Source: a virus. Taken from it: a DNA stretch of 64,000 nucleotides. The position numbers and the translations under genes are program-made. Shown here piece after piece: positions 34,201-43,047 of this stretch. The notes beneath the pieces were generated by a model. The model did no database searches and had not been told where the DNA came from. It saw only the letters and a program-made list of their open reading frames with translations. Location: positions 1 through 64,000 of the IMG/VR virus record IMGVR_UViG_3300027741_000040; one strand, written 5' to 3'. Position 1 is the stretch's first letter; the number at the start of each line of letters is the position of its first letter.

Positions 34201-36745
34201 TAGTCTATTTAGTTTAGGAAATAATACTTATCAGATCACCAAGAGTCCCTATCAAAAATATTCGTTACCCAGTCTGAATCAGTGGCATAAAGCAGCTTAT
34301 TTCGTTCCAGGAGAATCACTTGCTAGTAGCGGCACCTCTAGTGTATTAATTAGAAGAGATACTCCATATATAATAAACACAGGAGTTAGCGCTAGCGGTA
34401 CTTCATATATTAATTATGCTAGTTTAAGCGTTAGTGGATGGATATTTGCAGATAAATTAAAACTTGGAGATGGATCATTTAGTAGTAATATTGGTGACGA
34501 TAATAGCAGTCTATCATTATTAAATGGAACTCTTATATTACAATCTGGAGCTCAGTCTCAAAAAGCTCTTATTGGAAATCAAAATAATGTAATTATCAAT
34601 AATTCTGGTCCAGAATGGAATGGCACATACGGAAATGTAATATCTAATACTGGAATAGTACTATCTGCGAATGGAGATATGTCTCTTGTCTCAACTGGTG
34701 CGGTGAAAATATATTCCCCACAAAGCATTAGGATGAGTGGCCTTATTCTTGATTATCTGCAATATAAGAATTTAATAAAAGTAGACGTATCTGGATCCCC
34801 CATCGCGACATATAACGGAACACTCAGTGGCTTACTATTTAAAGAAAATACCTCGACTGCTACTGCCACCGATATAATGGTAATAGCAAATGGCAAAATG
34901 ACTATGCCTAGTGGGGGTATCAATAAGCCTTTATATCTTGATCAAAATCATGCAATCTCATCGTATTCCGGAATAGATCTGAATCAGGATGGAGTTACGG
35001 TCACCTCTTCGCTTACTGTTGACTCAATAAGAATTGGAAGCGGATTAGAATATTATAAAGGTAGTATTTTAACTCATAATGGAGCAGATCCGGCTACATG
35101 GGAACCGGCAGAATATTTGAAAGCAGAAGGCATATTGTGGCACAGATATCCAAAACGTCCAGTAATGGTTTATCAAGATAAGTTGGTGTTCACAGATGCT
35201 TCTGCATCAACATTAGCAAGTGAATTTTCTTATAGTGATACTATTGCTGTTATCAACGCAGATACAAGAGAAACGAAGTATATTAAGGCTGCCTATGAGA
35301 CAAAAAATATAATCGATGGAGATCATCCAACGACTATCCCAACTGCAATATTCAGCAACGGCACCGAGCTTAGGTACTGTCCAAAAATCACTTGGTCTAG
35401 TGATGTTTGTTCTGGAGTATCCGGTTATGCATATTCTGTTACCAAAGGAGGATATTTATCAATACAGATTGAGCAAGAACATAATCAAGATATAAAGTCG
35501 TCATTTATATGTAGTCCTGATAGCACAGGGTATTATAAACCCAGTACATTAAATACTATTAGTACCAGACCAAATCAGCCCACTGCTTTTAATCTTTTGG
35601 GTGAGAATATTGATTTTGCAATTTATGGTGCCAAAAATACTCTCTATCATAGGTATGATGATGCATTATTCGGGCTAGGGGCCGACGGTTTGCCAGTAGG
35701 ATTATCTCCAGCGCTAAAAATTAATGCTAGGGTCGATAATGCCGTTTATGGAGATGCCTCTTCTGGAGTATATTTTGCAGGATATACAGACGCTGGACGA
35801 ACCATGCCTTCTGGATATGTAGTAGACGAAAGAGCCAAAATATCAATTAATACCAATAATAATTATCTAATATCGTCTATTCCAAGTGGAGCAAATAGTC
35901 TTGGTCTATATGCTGATCTATCAGTAAATGGATATACATATAGTAGTGGAATAATATCAAATAATATTTATTTAAGACCACTGCCTAATATTAGTGGTAC
36001 TGCTCAATATGTTATTAATGCTCCACTAACGATTAATCAATATGGACAAATTATTTCACAAGTTCCAGAAGCTGCCCCTACTATTCCTGGTAGTCCCACT
36101 TCTATTATTGGAGAAGTAGGAAATAGTGCTGTTACATTGAACTGGGTAGAGCCAACCAATAACGGCGGAAGACGTATCATTAATTATTTGATAGAATATT
36201 CTGTTAATCAAGGGGCTCTTTGGACAACATATACTAAACCAGTATCCTCATCAACAAGTCTATCTATAACTGGTTTAACTAATAATGTAGAATATTTATT
36301 TAGAGTATCTGCAATCAATAGCATAGGCACTGGAGCTCCATCATTAGTATCTAGTTCATTTACTCCGCTTAGTAACAGACCATCACAACCCCGATCTCTC
36401 TCAGTAACCAGAGCATCCTTATCTGCTATATTAAGTTGGACAATACCAATCTATGGATCTCCCACAAACTATATAGTAGAATATTCAAGCGATAACGGAA
36501 ATACATGGTCAACATATCCGGATCCAGACACGATTTCTACTAGCACCACAGTTACTGTGACCGGACTATCTGATTTTAATAGATATATATTTAGAGTTAA
36601 GGCAGAGAATGCTAATGGTTATGGAGCATATGCAGAGGTGATAAGTTTAGGAACAGATCCCTATGATCCTCCAACAGATCCGGTAAACGATAATACATCA
36701 TTATGGGATTTTGGTAAAATAACATTTACAGGAGTTTGTGTATGA
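31292..36745 (+). CDS. Large distal-tail/fibre protein with FGE-like and FN3 domains
   Basis: The 1817-residue gene is preceded by AAGGGTAAAAA. The N-terminal 200 residues form a phage structural domain with a WYHIKED end. A formylglycine-generating-enzyme-like (C-type-lectin-like) region occupies about residues 740-1004: YDQNGNVAEWVED (758-770), FAVGGSWL (781-788), VGFRV (811-815), then GITETTNSQYVKF (876-888) and LPSLNQWHKAAYF (992-1004). In normal FGE domains the second group comes first. The C-terminus carries two fibronectin type III domains (about residues 1595-1790). The gene ends with ATGA coupling to the next. FGE-like folds in phages usually bind host receptors rather than catalyse; that is my reading here. 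Confidence 0.75.
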   Translation: MTNSLTKIFDTIGFSFRTKNNFFIPAEPIKGYNTLNSSHLGYYIPYLVRNYSANGSLQYEVGVGYITLDGTDIVVDRYKVVKSSSNDQKVDFAPSGKSEFYVFANESNFNTGFNNVIVKNSSFTVDAIQAIYLLDASKSSIDIVLPPNDKSDNLVLEFKLIAGENPVIIRDPHGSIIHSLSYSGDRYTKLAYNNSWYHIKEDKQSSFSTESFDENTFSSQANATGDIYSFQYNSDGTNLAGSKMYWSSGNTNKLLLGSSSESLAHTIIPTSGSGNVIFNNDRTSSDFIVRGSGNKNLWFTYDGRIGLNMPSGTSPQTIFHIVNDICHEGFRIENRSACHAANITLYHKPSGNISNNSIVGELTLAGKNNASGNKIDYVRILSRAKDPSATPQGRFELVVESAGNGISTLVSDPSATVVGYSNNSLVVSGNTSSKLGFTNTNLNLTNATATLKGSTIKLESQNIVFGSGNVGTVTLPSLVASNIQTNNIYLPSIGPNTVLSTDSNGNVSAASATVRFPSIPADRILTTDVGGSVTGVYRTDSFFYTDRDITWNKYAQRTASICLRQVILDAACPIEEFSVNDQIAIITNTQIFYRQITSLDISGNNIVGMLVNQNLTANTVSNVRIISITKGAYLNLEMYTEKGTAADATSIVLSLRPNKSTVFNAQHKDIDFLVYGLDNSPTLSIKANNGRSSAQSGEYSVYATHQMGNLFPVPVTTLGEGANNTNNSANYNRTASGLFSGMVTSVGTNGLPSYYGTYDQNGNVAEWVEDPSTVSTSSSQFAVGGSWLSSSVNALRSIIPYSVSSGYQDVGFRVSSSYGLVDSSYISNDLGFRFVSIGNLNNNADLSTIYTNSSSGTPVPSSINNLGVVNKNYRIGITETTNSQYVKFLNSVASTDPFGLYDSNMSGSLIGGISRSGIEGSYSYYTKTNMEAKPVVFVDYLSAIRFTNWLHNGTPTGTGLSDFVTEDGAYSLFSLGNNTYQITKSPYQKYSLPSLNQWHKAAYFVPGESLASSGTSSVLIRRDTPYIINTGVSASGTSYINYASLSVSGWIFADKLKLGDGSFSSNIGDDNSSLSLLNGTLILQSGAQSQKALIGNQNNVIINNSGPEWNGTYGNVISNTGIVLSANGDMSLVSTGAVKIYSPQSIRMSGLILDYLQYKNLIKVDVSGSPIATYNGTLSGLLFKENTSTATATDIMVIANGKMTMPSGGINKPLYLDQNHAISSYSGIDLNQDGVTVTSSLTVDSIRIGSGLEYYKGSILTHNGADPATWEPAEYLKAEGILWHRYPKRPVMVYQDKLVFTDASASTLASEFSYSDTIAVINADTRETKYIKAAYETKNIIDGDHPTTIPTAIFSNGTELRYCPKITWSSDVCSGVSGYAYSVTKGGYLSIQIEQEHNQDIKSSFICSPDSTGYYKPSTLNTISTRPNQPTAFNLLGENIDFAIYGAKNTLYHRYDDALFGLGADGLPVGLSPALKINARVDNAVYGDASSGVYFAGYTDAGRTMPSGYVVDERAKISINTNNNYLISSIPSGANSLGLYADLSVNGYTYSSGIISNNIYLRPLPNISGTAQYVINAPLTINQYGQIISQVPEAAPTIPGSPTSIIGEVGNSAVTLNWVEPTNNGGRRIINYLIEYSVNQGALWTTYTKPVSSSTSLSITGLTNNVEYLFRVSAINSIGTGAPSLVSSSFTPLSNRPSQPRSLSVTRASLSAILSWTIPIYGSPTNYIVEYSSDNGNTWSTYPDPDTISTSTTVTVTGLSDFNRYIFRVKAENANGYGAYAEVISLGTDPYDPPTDPVNDNTSLWDFGKITFTGVCV

Positions 36746-37260
36746 AACTTAAGTTCAAAAGAGATGAAACAAGTAACGGTATCCCTGACTTTGCTCAGGT
36801 AGATGTTGGCGAACTAGTAATGAATAGCGTAACTGGTAAACTTTACACAAAGCTCATTGATGGTAGCTTGGTTGAATTTAGTAGTCAAAAAGTATGCTAT
36901 GGTCCAATTCCATCAATCTCATATTCAGAGGTTAATAATTTTTGTTGTTTTGGAGATCTATTAACTGTTACGGTCAGTGATCTTTTACCAGAACCAAAAA
37001 TTTATAGTTTTGAATTCACAGAACTAACCAATAATAACTCTACGGTAGTTGTAAATTCCCCAAGCTACAGCAACTATGTTGTTTCTGGAACACAAGGAAT
37101 ACCAAACGGACAATCGGTACATTTAAGACAAGCGACCATACCGATTAATCTTAGTATTAATGGCACCAATAATATTAGTATATTTAAATTAGGAGTAGTA
37201 TCAAGTAATATTACAGTAACAGAAAAAACTATAGCCATATCGTGCAATACATGCTCATGA
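36742..37260 (+). CDS. Small fibre or baseplate protein
   Basis: The start is the ATG at 36742 with AGGAG at 36730-36734 and an ATGA overlap; the upstream TTG is not needed. The 172-residue product has the start MKLKFKRDETSNGIPDFAQVD and GELVMNSVTGKLYTKLIDGSLVEF, a common N-terminal attachment signature in phage fibre proteins. The rest is beta-rich, ending in a CNTCS motif. It probably links the preceding 1817-residue protein to the next 1729-residue adhesin in one assembly, based on operon context. Confidence 0.65.
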   Translation: MKLKFKRDETSNGIPDFAQVDVGELVMNSVTGKLYTKLIDGSLVEFSSQKVCYGPIPSISYSEVNNFCCFGDLLTVTVSDLLPEPKIYSFEFTELTNNNSTVVVNSPSYSNYVVSGTQGIPNGQSVHLRQATIPINLSINGTNNISIFKLGVVSSNITVTEKTIAISCNTCS

Positions 37261-37287
37261 GAATACTATAGAACATAGGAAACTAAT

Positions 37288-40200
37288 ATGATTAATATTT
37301 ACGAACATAGTAGTCTAGAATGTGATTGTGGAATACTGGTTAATTTTAACCCAGTATTTTCTATTGTACCCCCGATAGGGAACGGTATTGCTCCAACAGG
37401 AGCCACCCCTAATCTACCATTAGAAGATACTTATGTTCTACACTTTAGCGTTAATTCTGTGTCACCATCCGGATCCTTGGTAACATTATCTCCAGATACG
37501 TATACTATCAATAACAGTAGAATTTTCATACCTACCACTACTGTAAAAATTAACTCAAAATATAAAGTTAATACTCAAGCTTTATTAAAATTAGTTATTA
37601 CTGATGTTTATAATCAAGAGCTACATACTGAATATACTGAGGTAGTTTGTTTACCTGATGTTATTATTCGTCAAGGTACATCAGGACAAAACTCCATAGA
37701 TGAATCTGGACAAACTATTTCTTTAGATACTACAGATCTTGAAGTTGGAATGGATGTGACAGGTACCAATATTGATGGAACAGCTGTGGTTTCCAGAATT
37801 ATTGATAGAAGAACAATTAAAATAACAGGAAAAACCAAATCACTAGCTGGTATTTATACCTATAAATTTGCCAAAGCTTCTTGTGGAACAGTTGTTGATG
37901 GTTTGCCAAGCTATATTTATTTGAACAAAGACAACAACTGGTCATATACATATAATGGTCAATTAATAGTAAAATTTGTACCAACAGATACTAATGCTAA
38001 TATAAGGGTGGTTCTTCCAGCAACAAACACCAAATTACCATCAAAAAATTCATATTATCAAATTCCTAATACAAGCTTATTTAAGCTAGTTGGTTTGGCA
38101 GTCCCTGGGAATTCTTCCATATGTAGTAAAGAAATTTGTCCATCAATATTAGGACAACTTATTTATGATGGAGACAGTTATGCTAATGGAGATAGCGTTA
38201 CGGTCGAATATAATGGATTCACCGTTTCTGGATCACTTAAAAGCCTACTAACCACATTATCTGAATCTCCATATGTTACTCCCACACTTACTCCTTCAGT
38301 AACTCCTTCTATTACTCCATCAATAACAATAACCCGCACCCCTACAGTTACGCCCACTGTTACTAGAACACCAACGGTAACTCCCACAGTAACGCCTAGT
38401 ATAACACCGACGATCACCGTAACAAACACGATTACTCCTAGCATTACAGTTACTCCAACCATTACTATAACTCCTACAGTAAGCATTACGGCTACTCCCA
38501 CAATAACGCCAACCATTAGTATTACGCCGACAATTACTGTTACTTCCACAATTTCTCCAACCCCCACAATAACCATCACTCCGTCTAGATCAGCATCTCC
38601 AGCATATTATGTTTATGCTTGGGGAGATGATACTAATGGAGAGTATGGAACCGGGAATACAACAGCTTCAACGACTCCATTACTCACAGACACTAATAGT
38701 AGTTTTGTTAAGTTTGCATGTGGAGATAATCATACGGTAGCTATTAATAGTTATGGTGAATTATATTCTTGGGGAAGTAATGCTCTTGGTCAATTAGGAG
38801 ACGGAACAACCAATGACACCTTGACACCCATCAGGATAGGAACTTCTAATGATTGGGTTGATATTCAAGCTAGTATTAATTATACTTTTGCACTTAATAG
38901 TAGTGGTAAAATATATGCATGGGGAAGTTCTTATGGATCATCTCCGACACTTATGTTTGGAACATGGAAAAAGATGAGTGCTGGCGGAACAAGTATGGCT
39001 ATGATATCTATGGATAATAAACTATATACATTTGATTATGGTAATGGATTAGATATTAGCGCTAATAAAATCCAGGTTGGAACTAATAGTAATTGGGTCT
39101 CTATTTCAATGGGCAATACTAGCTTAGCAGCTATCAATAGTTTGGGTCAGCTATATGTAACCTCCTCTGCCGATTACCAGTATTCATCGAGCTATGGGTG
39201 GGCTTATATTTATACTTTAATTAAATATGGATCTGATACTAATTGGTCTTCTGTTGTATGTCTTGGAGGCATACCTCCCGGAGACGGATATTCTGAGGCT
39301 AGTATAATATTTGCTCTTAAAACTACTGGCGAAATTTATTATTACGGTAGGGACTGGTATGCTGCTTATAATGGCGTTTATTATGGTTATTCTAATTTTG
39401 GTTATATTGATCCTATGACTAAAATTGGAACATCTAGTAATTGGACACAAATTTTTGGAGTTATGAATAATACCGCTAGTAATCGTGGAATATTTAGATT
39501 ATATGCTATTAATAGTTCTAATCAGTTATATGGATTTGGAAATAGCAATAATTTAGGAACCGGACTGAGTGGAGGCTTTCTATCATCTCCAACGGCTATC
39601 GGAGAACCAAACTGGGCATGGATAACAATGAATCCGGGGCGCCAACATGCTCTTGGTATTGTTTCTGCTAATTTAAGCTCTACTCCTACTCCAACAGTAA
39701 CACCAACTATCACCCCTACTCCAACAATTACTGTTACTTCTACTGTTACTCCAACGCTATCGTCCTGTCCTATAGACAATACTGATCCATATAGTGACAA
39801 TGTTTCATTATTATTACATTTTAATGGAGCTAATAATTCAACTTCGTTTGTTGATAGTAGTAAATACTCTAGTACAAATACCATTACTAGTGCTGGAAAT
39901 GCTAAAATATCCACAGACGATTATAAATTTGATAATAGTAGTTTGTATATAGATGGTGTTGGAGATTATTTGCAGATACCGGCTAATAGTTCTTTGTTTG
40001 GTTTTGGAACAGGCGATTTTACTGTTGAAGCGTGGATTAAAATTATTACTTATGGAAGTTATGATACTCAAATCCTTTCAACTGCTGGAAACTATTCGAA
40101 TTTTAGTTTTTCAGTTAAAAATAATGGAGTTTTGAATTTTTGGAATGGATCAGGCTCTACTTCATTCGGAGGAGCCAACACTGTTCCATTAAACCAATGG

Positions 40201-42477
40201 ACCCATGTTGCATTTTCAAGAGCTAGTGGTACTCTCAGAGCATATGTAAATGGCAATATGGTAGGAAGCGCATCTGTTACAACCTCATTGGTCAATACAT
40301 TGCCAATTTGTATAGGTGCTACGCCAAGCTACCCAAATAGTAATACTTGTTATATCGACGAACTTAGGGTAACTAAGGGAGTTGGCAGGTATACCACTCA
40401 AAATTTCCCCTATCACTGCCCAAGTCCTGATCCTTCGCCTACTCCAACCATTACAGCAACACCAACCATTACTCAAACTATTAGCGTCACGCCTAGTATT
40501 ACCCCAACCATTAGCATAACTCCAACCATTACCCCGACTATTAGCATAACCCCAACCATTACAATAACTCCCACAGTGAGCATCTCGGCTACTCCTACAA
40601 TAACACCAACCATTAGCATTACTCCAACCATTAGCATAACTCCCTCCATCACCCCAACTATAACTTTAACAAAAAGCCTTACCCCCACCCCTACCGCTAC
40701 TCCTGGGCCAACTCCGTTCGTATCAACATGGGATACTAGACTAACTAGTACCGGGAGTTCTAATAATTATCAAATTACCCTACCTCTTCTTTTGAATGGA
40801 ACGTATAATTTTACTGTTAATTGGGGAGACGGTAGTGTTCAAAATATAACAACTTGGGATAGTCCTCTTAAAACTCACACATATTCATATACTGGAAATT
40901 ATACCATAACTATTAGTGGAACTATTAAAGGATGGGAATTTCTATCTTCAGGAGATTGTAAAAAAATCAAATCTATTAGTTCTTGGGGACCGTTGGACCT
41001 TAATGTAACTGGATCATCTGGTAATTTTTCAGGATGTTCTAATCTTACTACTTTGCCAAGTAGTGCTGGTCCAGTATTACCTATTAATTGTTCTAGTCTT
41101 TTTGAAGGATGCTCTGCTCTCACCGGAGGAGTCTGGTACGCCCCATATGCTTTTGCTAATTTTGATACGTCCTCGGTAACTAATATGAGTTATATGTTTT
41201 CTGGATGTTCGTCATTAACCGACGGAAGCATGAGCTACTGGAACACTAGCTCGGTCACAAATATGACTGGCATGTTTCAGAATGCATCTTTGTTTAATAG
41301 TAATATCTCCAGTTGGAATGTTAGCAATGTAACTAATATGAGCTACATGTTTGCTGGGGCAACGTCTTTTAATCAGCCGTTATGGAGCACAACATCCAAA
41401 GTAGCTAATATGAATAGCATGTTTGCTGTTGCCTCATCATTCAATCAAAATTTAGCCTCTCTTAATATTTCAGCTATTACTAATATGAGTCGAATGTTAT
41501 ATTTGAGCGGAATGAGTCAAGATAATTATCATAATTTATTAATTGGTTGGGGTACGGGCTCTGGACGAACAACAAGAACTAATGTTCCTTTTGGTATTAG
41601 TCAAGAATTCCTTAGTACAAATAGTAGTGCCGTTACTGGAAGAAGTTATTTACAAGGTTTAGGATGGACCATGACCGATCATGGTAATGAAAAAACTACC
41701 ATTTTAAAGCTTGAAGGAGCTAACTCCGTTGAACTAGGATATCTGTTAAGATATCTTAATGCTCCTGGTTATACCCAAAATAAAACCAATAATGTTTATC
41801 TTGATATTAATTGGGGAGATGGCAGTGGAACCAGAGTAGTTGGAAATAACTCTTCTGCTATCAATCATACATATTCTGCTTCTGGATCTTATCTTGTAAG
41901 AATAACATTCGTAAGCTCCAGCTTTGGTTCATATTTTCAGTTTGGTAACGGATCTGTTCCTAGTATTGGTATCGACTATTATGATATTTATACTGATGTT
42001 ATTAGATTTGGAGCATATATGAGACTAGTAGATGTGGGGTTCTCTGATTTTAGTAATTTAGAGATTAGCGCAACTGATCAGCCATTGATGCCATTAAATA
42101 ATAAACTTGATTTTATATTCTACAATACTAGTTTAGCTTTGACCTCTTCTAAAAACAATTTAAGCAATTGGAATACTAGTGGTATTATTAGTATGAATCA
42201 TCTATTTGAGGCCTCTCAATTTAATGGAGATGTTCGTAATTGGAATTTTAGTTCTATTAATAATACTGGAGGTAATGGATTGAGTAACTTTGTTAGTACT
42301 CCTTTTTCGGTAGCTAATTATAGTAATTTATTAGTTGCTTTGGATGCTAATACCACAGCCTCTAATATTGTTTTAGGAGTAGGCTCGTCACAATATGTAT
42401 ATCAATCATCAGTAATTAATGCTAGGGCTTCACTAATAAGCAGAGGATGGACTATCTCTGATGGAGGAAGACAATAA
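37288..42477 (+). CDS. Giant multi-domain adhesin (TPT repeats, RCC1, LamG, PKD, BspA-like)
   Basis: The 1729-residue protein is a chain of eukaryote-like surface modules joined by Thr/Pro repeats. In order: an N-terminal beta region with CDCG and several Cys; T-P-T-[IV] repeats at nt 38280-38590; RCC1-like blades (VYAWGDDTNGEYGTG, LYSWGSNALGQLGDG) at 38600-39660; a short TPT stretch; LamG (DFTVEAWIKI, YIDELRVTKGVGRYT) at 39790-40410; TPT repeats at 40430-40700; a PKD-like unit (NWGDGSV); BspA/DUF285 repeats with NMSYMF and NMTGMF at 41160-41500; a second PKD-like unit (INWGDGSG). This architecture fits a host-binding fibre. The stop overlaps the next ATG. Confidence 0.85.
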   Translation: MINIYEHSSLECDCGILVNFNPVFSIVPPIGNGIAPTGATPNLPLEDTYVLHFSVNSVSPSGSLVTLSPDTYTINNSRIFIPTTTVKINSKYKVNTQALLKLVITDVYNQELHTEYTEVVCLPDVIIRQGTSGQNSIDESGQTISLDTTDLEVGMDVTGTNIDGTAVVSRIIDRRTIKITGKTKSLAGIYTYKFAKASCGTVVDGLPSYIYLNKDNNWSYTYNGQLIVKFVPTDTNANIRVVLPATNTKLPSKNSYYQIPNTSLFKLVGLAVPGNSSICSKEICPSILGQLIYDGDSYANGDSVTVEYNGFTVSGSLKSLLTTLSESPYVTPTLTPSVTPSITPSITITRTPTVTPTVTRTPTVTPTVTPSITPTITVTNTITPSITVTPTITITPTVSITATPTITPTISITPTITVTSTISPTPTITITPSRSASPAYYVYAWGDDTNGEYGTGNTTASTTPLLTDTNSSFVKFACGDNHTVAINSYGELYSWGSNALGQLGDGTTNDTLTPIRIGTSNDWVDIQASINYTFALNSSGKIYAWGSSYGSSPTLMFGTWKKMSAGGTSMAMISMDNKLYTFDYGNGLDISANKIQVGTNSNWVSISMGNTSLAAINSLGQLYVTSSADYQYSSSYGWAYIYTLIKYGSDTNWSSVVCLGGIPPGDGYSEASIIFALKTTGEIYYYGRDWYAAYNGVYYGYSNFGYIDPMTKIGTSSNWTQIFGVMNNTASNRGIFRLYAINSSNQLYGFGNSNNLGTGLSGGFLSSPTAIGEPNWAWITMNPGRQHALGIVSANLSSTPTPTVTPTITPTPTITVTSTVTPTLSSCPIDNTDPYSDNVSLLLHFNGANNSTSFVDSSKYSSTNTITSAGNAKISTDDYKFDNSSLYIDGVGDYLQIPANSSLFGFGTGDFTVEAWIKIITYGSYDTQILSTAGNYSNFSFSVKNNGVLNFWNGSGSTSFGGANTVPLNQWTHVAFSRASGTLRAYVNGNMVGSASVTTSLVNTLPICIGATPSYPNSNTCYIDELRVTKGVGRYTTQNFPYHCPSPDPSPTPTITATPTITQTISVTPSITPTISITPTITPTISITPTITITPTVSISATPTITPTISITPTISITPSITPTITLTKSLTPTPTATPGPTPFVSTWDTRLTSTGSSNNYQITLPLLLNGTYNFTVNWGDGSVQNITTWDSPLKTHTYSYTGNYTITISGTIKGWEFLSSGDCKKIKSISSWGPLDLNVTGSSGNFSGCSNLTTLPSSAGPVLPINCSSLFEGCSALTGGVWYAPYAFANFDTSSVTNMSYMFSGCSSLTDGSMSYWNTSSVTNMTGMFQNASLFNSNISSWNVSNVTNMSYMFAGATSFNQPLWSTTSKVANMNSMFAVASSFNQNLASLNISAITNMSRMLYLSGMSQDNYHNLLIGWGTGSGRTTRTNVPFGISQEFLSTNSSAVTGRSYLQGLGWTMTDHGNEKTTILKLEGANSVELGYLLRYLNAPGYTQNKTNNVYLDINWGDGSGTRVVGNNSSAINHTYSASGSYLVRITFVSSSFGSYFQFGNGSVPSIGIDYYDIYTDVIRFGAYMRLVDVGFSDFSNLEISATDQPLMPLNNKLDFIFYNTSLALTSSKNNLSNWNTSGIISMNHLFEASQFNGDVRNWNFSSINNTGGNGLSNFVSTPFSVANYSNLLVALDANTTASNIVLGVGSSQYVYQSSVINARASLISRGWTISDGGRQ
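38280..38590 (+). repeat. Thr-Pro-Thr coding repeat block 1
   Basis: Roughly a hundred codons of degenerate T-P-T-[IV]-[TS] units encode an extended mucin-like stalk. Related blocks lie at 39678-39765 and 40430-40700. Confidence 0.8.
40430..40700 (+). repeat. Thr-Pro-Thr coding repeat block 3
   Basis: Encodes repeated SITPTI and TPTIS units, more regular at the DNA level (ACTCCAACCATTA-type units) than block 1. It separates the LamG lectin from the PKD and BspA-like part. Confidence 0.8.
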
Positions 42478-42992
42478 TGAAAGTTTGTAATTATACTAGT
42501 ATTTTAAAGTGGTATGCTATTGAGAAAGAAGACACTATTCTGTATGGACAATTGAACTTTTGTCAAGAACTAGAGAGTTCTTCATCGATCATATTATTAG
42601 ATAATGAAACTGATTTGTCGAATTATCTTAATAACTTCTATAAAGAATCTGATTGGTATGAAAAGAATAAATCTCAATTTCCAACTATGAAATATTCAGA
42701 AGAAGCTCTTTCTGAGCTAATTAATAGGGGGCCTCCTACTAAATATGGTTGGAGACTAAGCATGGATGACGACACCTCAAACAAACTCAATGTTTTACTA
42801 TTAGGTTCTTCATCAAAAGACAAAAATCAACCAGATCCAACGATCAATATAACAGATTCTAGCGGAGATCTTCATAGTGTTCCATTGTTGGATTTTATTC
42901 AATTAGTTTTTGAATACCAACAAACCCGCCCACTATTTATGAATGTGATCAAACAGCTGAGAGAATTGTCATCAAATACTGCTAATCCATAA
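42477..42992 (+). CDS. Hypothetical tail-cluster protein
   Basis: The ATG overlaps the previous stop (TAATG). The 171-residue protein is charged and mixed alpha/beta, unlike the fibre proteins around it. Recognisable segments are ILKWYAIEKEDTILYGQL, WYEKNKSQFPTMKYSEEALSELINRGPPTKYGWRLSMDDD and a helical C-terminus (DFIQLVFEYQQTRPLFMNVIKQL). The globular character suggests a chaperone or assembly factor for the adhesin upstream, as small genes after fibre genes often are. No family is recognised. Confidence 0.55.
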   Translation: MKVCNYTSILKWYAIEKEDTILYGQLNFCQELESSSSIILLDNETDLSNYLNNFYKESDWYEKNKSQFPTMKYSEEALSELINRGPPTKYGWRLSMDDDTSNKLNVLLLGSSSKDKNQPDPTINITDSSGDLHSVPLLDFIQLVFEYQQTRPLFMNVIKQLRELSSNTANP

Positions 42993-43014
42993 TAAATTCA
43001 TGCATAACTCATTA

Positions 43015-43024
43015 GGTGTATAAT
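43015..43024 (+). promoter_or_regulatory. GGTGTATAAT element, candidate late promoter
   Basis: An exact ten-base match to the element at 31261, located 33 bases before the ATG at 43048 in a 55-base gap. Confidence 0.45.
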
Positions 43025-43047
43025 TTAATATCAAAAAGGTAACATTT

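Noticed and set aside
33480-34310. Diversity-generating retroelement
   Set aside because: The FGE-like domain is suggestive, but no reverse transcriptase or template repeat is visible in the window.
38178-38579. Long - strand ORF opposite the TPT repeats encoding V-G-V-rich protein
   Set aside because: It is the antisense of a Thr/Pro repeat: repeat codons avoid stops on the other strand. A similar shadow lies at 40473-40688. The low-complexity sequence has no start context.
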